DNA of 64,000 nucleotides from Tenericutes bacterium MO-XQ (GTDB lineage Bacteria > Bacillota_I > Bacilli_A > Acholeplasmatales > Acholeplasmataceae), in NCBI GenBank assembly GCA_002838185.1, contig CP017948.1, positions 2,003,903 through 2,067,902 of the forward strand. The letters run 5' to 3'. Each line of letters opens with the position of its first letter. The stretch's first letter is position 1. Below the pieces are notes generated by a model, which saw nothing but the letters and a program-made list of their open reading frames with translations, was not told the DNA's origin and did no database searches. Made by a program: the position numbers and the translations under genes. Positions 59,970 through 64,000 of this stretch are shown piece after piece.

Positions 59970-60932
59970 TTATCCCTCCACATCTTCTAAATAATATATA
60001 TGAACAATTTCATCAATTACTTCAATATAAAACGCTATGTACGTTTCTTCACTTAAAATAATGTCATTAACGGATGTAATAAACCCATCATCGTTAAGTG
60101 CTTTTGAATAATTGGTTTGTTCATCCTCAGGAACCATCACATCTTGATAAGCTCTAGAGACTAAATCTGTACAATAATACTTATATTCCATATCTAAGAA
60201 AAACAAAAAATTATAGAGATTTTTATCAACTAATTGATCAGCATACGCTACAGCTCCATTATACTGTTCCTCAGTGACATCTTTTACTCTAACACCAATG
60301 AATTTTTCTCTATAATATGTACCAAAATAATCATAAAATTCACTGCCTTCTGCACGATATCTAGGATTTAGAAAATAATTGTCATTTGTCTTGTTAATTG
60401 TGACACTATAATCATGCGGCAAAGACCCGTCATGAGATATAATATCCCATATTGTTTCGTCTGAATCAGGGAACCCTACGGCCTCAATAAAGCGGTTGTC
60501 ATCAGTTTTTATAGCTGCATGGCCACCAAAATAATAGGATATAAATTGATGAATAAAAAATACATCCGGAAATGGCGACTCTTGGGACATAAAAATGTCT
60601 CCTGTTTGCCCTAAATACTTCCTTGTGTCATCATAAAACACCGATCTTTCATCACTTAATTCATATGATGTTTCACGTGGAACTTTATAGTATCTTCTCG
60701 TTTGAAAAACGTTTGTTTGATACTCATAATTTTCTTCATATTCGAAGATGGCACGATCCTTAAATTCCTTAATTTCTATGTTGACCAAAATGTCTTTTGT
60801 TGCAGCTTTTCCAATTGTAAAAATACCCGCCCCCAATAGTAAAACAACTAAAAGTTTTAGAGCAGTAAAAAGTTTGTGTTTTTTTCTATATCTTCTTGTT
60901 TTATTAACTCTTGAATGAAAGATACTTATCAT
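59970..60932 (-). CDS. YiiX/YebB-type permuted papain-like cysteine hydrolase, membrane-anchored
   Basis: 320 residues. A basic start (RVNKTRRYRKKHK) precedes one membrane helix (about 24-45), so the rest is outside. Motifs of permuted NlpC/P60 or YiiX-like enzymes are visible: GQTGDIFMSQ (opening loop), a catalytic His in FGGHAAIKTDDN, and a later catalytic Cys in YKYYCTDLVSRAY. In this circularly permuted order the His comes before the Cys, as here. Substrate is unknown; related enzymes act on peptides or lipids. It shares an operon with rmuC. Confidence 0.78.
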   Translation of the reverse strand: MISIFHSRVNKTRRYRKKHKLFTALKLLVVLLLGAGIFTIGKAATKDILVNIEIKEFKDRAIFEYEENYEYQTNVFQTRRYYKVPRETSYELSDERSVFYDDTRKYLGQTGDIFMSQESPFPDVFFIHQFISYYFGGHAAIKTDDNRFIEAVGFPDSDETIWDIISHDGSLPHDYSVTINKTNDNYFLNPRYRAEGSEFYDYFGTYYREKFIGVRVKDVTEEQYNGAVAYADQLVDKNLYNFLFFLDMEYKYYCTDLVSRAYQDVMVPEDEQTNYSKALNDDGFITSVNDIILSEETYIAFYIEVIDEIVHIYYLEDVEG

Positions 60933-60983
60933 AAATAATCACCTATGTATAGTTGTTTATATTATAACACATGATGAAAAGAA

Positions 60984-61011
60984 AAGAGCCTTATGTTTCC
61001 ATAAAACTCTT
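60984..61011 (-). terminator. Intrinsic terminator of the rnpA-yidC-jag operon
   Basis: AAGAG.TTATG-TTTC-CATAA.CTCTT stem ending in CTTTTCTTTTC on the minus strand, 9 bases after the jag stop. Confidence 0.8.
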
Positions 61012-61019
61012 ACCTTTTA

Positions 61020-61640
61020 TTATTTTTTAGGTTTAATCACTAATGCGCGATCTTCGCCTTCACCTTCAGATTCAGTGATGACGTCTCTCCATTCACTTAA
61101 TTTTGTGTGAATGATTCTACGATCAAATGAATTCATTGGGTCAAGTTTAACAGCAATTTTAGTTTGTGCAACTTCTTTAGCTGTTTTCGTTGCTAAAATC
61201 TCTAGTTGGCGTTTTCTATTTTCGTGATAATGCCCAATATCTAATGCTACAATTAAATGACCATCAACAAATGTATTTAAGTAATTTCTAAGCATATATT
61301 GTATAGAAAGAAGTGTTCTACCTTCTCTACCAATTAATAATGCATTTTCATCACTATCAATACTGTAGTGAATTTCTTCGCCATCGTTAAGTGTTCTGAC
61401 TTCCATTCTTGATCCAATTTCCATGGTTTGAAGAATGCTTTCTAGATACATCTTACCTTCAAGTGCTAAATTAACGTTCGGTGTTGCTTCATAAGTAGCT
61501 GAAGATCCTATACCTAGTAATCCTTTTTTCTCTTTTAAAACGGTTAATTTAATTTTATCTAATTGTATTTTTAAGCCTTCAATAGCCATTTTTTCAGCTT
61601 CTTGTAGTGTTTTTGCTTCAAATTCTATTCTCTTTAACAT
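61020..61640 (-). CDS. jag: RNA-binding protein Jag/KhpB
   Basis: 206-residue Jag (SpoIIIJ-associated, KhpB) protein. The N-terminal Jag-N domain (1-52, ending KEKKGLLGIGSSATYE) is followed by a KH domain (about 75-150, IDSDENALLIGREGRTLLSI) and an R3H domain (about 150-206, MNSFDRRIIHTKLSEWRDVI). Such proteins bind RNA and affect cell division and envelope growth. It lies 4 bases downstream of yidC, the usual neighbour. Confidence 0.96.
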   Translation of the reverse strand: MLKRIEFEAKTLQEAEKMAIEGLKIQLDKIKLTVLKEKKGLLGIGSSATYEATPNVNLALEGKMYLESILQTMEIGSRMEVRTLNDGEEIHYSIDSDENALLIGREGRTLLSIQYMLRNYLNTFVDGHLIVALDIGHYHENRKRQLEILATKTAKEVAQTKIAVKLDPMNSFDRRIIHTKLSEWRDVITESEGEGEDRALVIKPKK

Positions 61641-61644
61641 AAAC

Positions 61645-63090
61645 TCACCCCAACAATTGTTTTTCTTGTAGTTTTGCGTGTTTCTTCTCGTTCAATTTAC
61701 GGTTAAACAGTGTTTGTCCTAATGAATAAATATTACCAAAAATCCAATATAATGCTAACGCGTTACTTTGATATGAGATGAACATCATCATAATAACCAT
61801 GAAATAACTTACAAACTTCATTGTTTTTTCAGTTTGTTGCGCTTGTGGATTGGCGTTATGCTTATGAGTGTTTTTTGCATAACTTGGTTTTTTCATAGAT
61901 ATCTTTTGTAAAGTAAACATTGTTGCACCAACAATAGCAGCTAAGAATAACGCAGTAATACCATCATTTGTATTTGCCAAATTGATTCCTAAGAATTTAG
62001 TATTTGATACAGCGTCTGCATACATACCACCTTCTAAAGAAATACGTCTAACAACACCATACATCGCAATGAAGATTGGCATTTGTAAAAATGGCATTAG
62101 ACATCCTAATACGTTGATGCCATGTTTTTTATAAACTTGCATCATTTCCATTTGCATCATTTGTTGTGATTGTGGGTCTTTTCTTGTTGCATATTTTTGT
62201 TGTACTCGTTGCATATCTGGTTGCGCAATATTCATCTTCATTGTCATGTCATTACTTTTAGCATAAATCGGCCAAGCAAGTGTTCTTACAACTAAAGTTG
62301 TAAATAAAATACCTAACGCGAATGAATTACCTAAAAATGATGCGAAAAATTGCATAACGAACGCAACTGGAATCACTAAAATATAATCAAAGAATCCTGC
62401 GTCTTCTGTTGTGATCGGTTTTTCACCACCAGCAACATAAACTTCAAAGTTTTCTGTATATCCTTCATACGTAAATGATACCGAATAACTGATTTGATTT
62501 TTAAATCCTTCAGTTCCAAGCGGATCATAATCATTATCATTAAATAATGCGGCAAAAGCTGCTTCATCTAGTACTTCATGTACTTTAACGATGTCTCCAT
62601 CTTTTTCGACTGCATAAGCTTCAATGCCTTTAACATCAAACGTTTCTCCCATGTTATATAACACACCATCAACAGTTGGGAATCTAAAAGCTACCATCAC
62701 AATTTCGTTGTCTTCAACGACTGTTTCTGGTTTGATATAAATCTTAAATGAAGCTTCTTGATCTTCAACAGCAAACGTAAACGTTTGTACGCCACCTTCA
62801 ACACCGATTTCATCAGGTGATACATTAGATGGAAGTAATCCTTCATAAACAACTGGTGCTTCAGGTGCTACACCTGATTCAGTTAAAGCCCAGTATGATA
62901 ATCCACCTTCTCCTTTAAAAACAATTGAGTTTCTATCTTCGTAATCGAAAACTAATTTTTCTCCATTTGTTCCATAAGGATTGTTTACAACGATATGCCC
63001 AACTTCATCAGATCTGCCACATGATGCCAGCGTTAAGATGAGCATGAACATCATTGCGATAAAAAATAATTTCTTATATTGTTTTTGCAT
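61645..63090 (-). CDS. yidC: Membrane protein insertase YidC with large extracytoplasmic N-terminal domain
   Basis: YidC/Oxa1 inserts proteins into the membrane with or without Sec. The 481-residue protein is about 200 longer than typical Gram-positive YidC. A signal peptide with lipobox LASC (Cys24) is followed by about 205 extracytoplasmic beta-rich residues (25-230). The conserved core then has five membrane segments: VIPVAFVMQFFASFLG, LGILFTTLVVRTLAWPIYAK (the functional Arg), the coiled hairpin QPDMQRVQQKYATRKD, CLMPFLQMPIFIAMYGVVRR, and the last helix LALYWIFGNIYSLGQ. The operon is the classical rnpA-yidC-jag; the start overlaps the end of rnpA by 17 bases. Confidence 0.95.
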   Translation of the reverse strand: MQKQYKKLFFIAMMFMLILTLASCGRSDEVGHIVVNNPYGTNGEKLVFDYEDRNSIVFKGEGGLSYWALTESGVAPEAPVVYEGLLPSNVSPDEIGVEGGVQTFTFAVEDQEASFKIYIKPETVVEDNEIVMVAFRFPTVDGVLYNMGETFDVKGIEAYAVEKDGDIVKVHEVLDEAAFAALFNDNDYDPLGTEGFKNQISYSVSFTYEGYTENFEVYVAGGEKPITTEDAGFFDYILVIPVAFVMQFFASFLGNSFALGILFTTLVVRTLAWPIYAKSNDMTMKMNIAQPDMQRVQQKYATRKDPQSQQMMQMEMMQVYKKHGINVLGCLMPFLQMPIFIAMYGVVRRISLEGGMYADAVSNTKFLGINLANTNDGITALFLAAIVGATMFTLQKISMKKPSYAKNTHKHNANPQAQQTEKTMKFVSYFMVIMMMFISYQSNALALYWIFGNIYSLGQTLFNRKLNEKKHAKLQEKQLLG

Positions 63091-63433
63091 CTTCGTTCTC
63101 CAATAATTTAGATTTTTTTAAGAGTACAAGTAACTCTTCTCTCATTTCTTGAAATGAGAGTTTTTTAGCTTGCGGTTTAATAACAATTAAAATGAGTTTA
63201 TTTTTATCAAAATCATCTTTAAATTCACTGACAATCATCCGTATTCTACGTTTCGCTAAATTTCTTTCAACGGCATTGCCATATTTCTTACCAATAGACA
63301 TTGCGAATCTAAAGTTTTTTGCATCTTGATCTTGGTCTTGATAAACACCAAAATAATCGCTATTCTTCGATTTTCTTTTTTTAAAGACCGCATCGATTTC
63401 GCTATATTTCTTAATGCGATATTTTTTTTCCAT
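63074..63433 (-). CDS. rnpA: Ribonuclease P protein component
   Basis: 119-residue protein partner of RNase P RNA, maturing tRNA 5' ends. Family motifs: YRIKKYSEIDAVFKKRKSKN, FRFAMSIGKKYGNAVERNLA, KRRIRMIVSEFKDDF, and a C-terminal helical part. The RNR-like motif (KYGNAVERNLAKRRIR) differs slightly from the usual RNRxKR but keeps the basic positions. It follows rpmH through a long hairpin that should limit read-through. Its end overlaps yidC. Confidence 0.96.
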   Translation of the reverse strand: MEKKYRIKKYSEIDAVFKKRKSKNSDYFGVYQDQDQDAKNFRFAMSIGKKYGNAVERNLAKRRIRMIVSEFKDDFDKNKLILIVIKPQAKKLSFQEMREELLVLLKKSKLLENEDAKTI

Positions 63434-63449
63434 GTTTTGTGTATTTTAA

Positions 63450-63501
63450 AAAGAAAAGACTACTCAAAAATAACATAAGTTATTATTTTAATCGAGTAGT
63501 C
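63450..63501 (-). terminator. Attenuating terminator between rpmH and rnpA
   Basis: GACTACTC (63501-63494) pairs with GAGTAGTC (63465-63458), with an AT-rich inner stem AATAAC / GTTATT, followed by TTTTCTTTTT. It separates rpmH from rnpA while probably allowing partial read-through, which would adjust the rpmH:rnpA ratio. Confidence 0.8.
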
Positions 63502-63525
63502 CTAGTTTTTTTAAAATAATTCAAT

Positions 63526-63660
63526 TTATACAGTTAATTCTGCGCGGCCTTTCAATCTGCGACGTGCAAGTACGCGACGACCACCAGCAGTTGCCATTCT
63601 CGCTCTAAATCCATGAGTTTTTTGACGCTTTTGCTTACTTGGTTGATATGTTCTTTTCAC
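63526..63660 (-). CDS. rpmH: 50S ribosomal protein L34
   Basis: 44-residue basic protein of the large ribosomal subunit, [20 protein letters not shown] followed by [20 protein letters not shown]. The start is GTG at 63660, preceded by AAAGGTGG at about 9 bases; longer upstream reading is not supported by the family. A consensus promoter lies about 40-60 bases upstream. It is the first gene left of the origin, as in most bacteria. Confidence 0.98.
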   Translation of the reverse strand: MKRTYQPSKQKRQKTHGFRARMATAGGRRVLARRRLKGRAELTV

Positions 63661-63697
63661 AAATAAAACCACCTTTCTTGCGAAACCATGCTTTTTT

Positions 63698-63726
63698 ATT
63701 ATATAAAAAGAATTAGTCTTTGTCAA
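63698..63726 (-). promoter_or_regulatory. Promoter of rpmH
   Basis: TTGACA (63726-63721), 17-base spacer, TATAAT (63703-63698) on the minus strand; consensus. Confidence 0.88.
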
Positions 63727-63784
63727 CAATAAAAAAACTTTTTGAAATCTTATTTGATTTAGACACTTTTTTTTACTTGATTAT

Positions 63785-63959
63785 GTGTATAAGTCTTAAA
63801 AACCATTGTGGATAACTTACACACATTTTATACACATTGTGGATAACTGGAAAACAATACAAAAAACCTTTACTAAGGGATTTAGTTGAAATATTTATCC
63901 ACAATCTATTAAATAATGTAATAAATAAGTAAGAAGTTTTCCACAAAAATTGTGGATAA
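63785..63959. other. oriC: Chromosomal origin of replication region (DnaA boxes)
   Basis: Seven matches to TTWTNCACA: TGTGTATAA (63785-63793, reverse), TGTGGATAA (63807-63815, reverse), TTATACACA (63828-63836), TGTGGATAA (63838-63846, reverse), TTATCCACA (63895-63903), TTTTCCACA (63937-63945) and TGTGGATAA (63951-63959, reverse). The surroundings are very AT-rich. Position beside rpmH and before dnaA (beyond the window) is the standard Firmicute origin. The bases from 63960 probably carry the dnaA promoter. Confidence 0.93.
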
Positions 63960-64000
63960 GTTTTTAGTTCATTTCATTTGATTTATGATATCATATCACT

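Overview
This is an AT-rich chromosomal window from a low-GC, Mollicutes-related Firmicute. TGA clearly works as a stop codon here: several genes end in it and adjacent genes overlap as ATGA. The glycolytic, repair and lipoprotein content fits Acholeplasmatales or Izemoplasmatales rather than Mycoplasma. The right edge (about 63785-63959) is the chromosomal origin, with seven DnaA-box-like 9-mers. Leftward of it on the minus strand is the classical block rpmH-rnpA-yidC-jag. Most genes are on the minus strand, co-oriented with a fork leaving this origin leftwards. dnaA itself should lie just beyond base 64000.

Layout from left to right. 1-1250: pdxS (5' end outside the window) and pdxT, making pyridoxal phosphate. 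1235-3218: an uncharacterised membrane protein and an XRE-type regulator with a long unknown C-terminus. 3400-9500: htpG, a pfkB/gtrA/ridA operon whose gtrA carries an in-frame stop, an amino-acid ABC transporter lacking its ATPase, a YerC/TrpR-like regulator and a split osmC. 9540-14570: a nuclease-helicase fusion of the DinG/XPD type, a SecB-like protein, a membrane-anchored alpha/beta hydrolase and a 3-hydroxyisobutyryl-CoA-hydrolase-like protein. 14670-18413: two GGDEF diguanylate cyclases. 18596-20402: a small ferredoxin and an ISL3-type insertion sequence. 20406-24334: a decaying amino-sugar operon (ROK kinase, PIG-L deacetylase, MurR/RpiR regulator, nagB). 24435-29074: a BaiN-like flavoprotein, a GDSL hydrolase and tandemly duplicated lipoproteins. 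29093-41447: core genes (fba, pyrG, rpoE, recR, ybaB, dnaX, mnmE, mgtC-like, ttcA-like, two DHH phosphoesterases). 41452-53229: a secreted nuclease lipoprotein, a 1525-residue Ig/OB/lamin-tail lipoprotein and a four-gene sugar-type ABC transporter. 53614-56983: two IS1182-like transposases, one broken, with two unexplained structured RNA candidates between them. 57054-63660: T-box-controlled asnS, rmuC, a YiiX-like cysteine hydrolase, jag, yidC, rnpA and rpmH.

Regulation that can be read directly: a pyrG leader of the reiterative-transcription type (start GGGC followed by a terminator), an asparagine T-box before asnS, catabolite-type palindromes before both ABC transporters, and near-consensus promoters for htpG, asnS, rpmH, fba, rpoE and pyrG. 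Several genes (gtrA, osmC, nagB, the ROK kinase, one transposase) carry stops or frameshifts. This points to active gene decay or to errors in the assembly. The best candidates for something new are the two RNAs at 55247-55470, the ISL3 element (repeated ends and a hairpin over its ribosome binding site), and the cell-surface nuclease/scaffold/transporter locus at 41452-53229.
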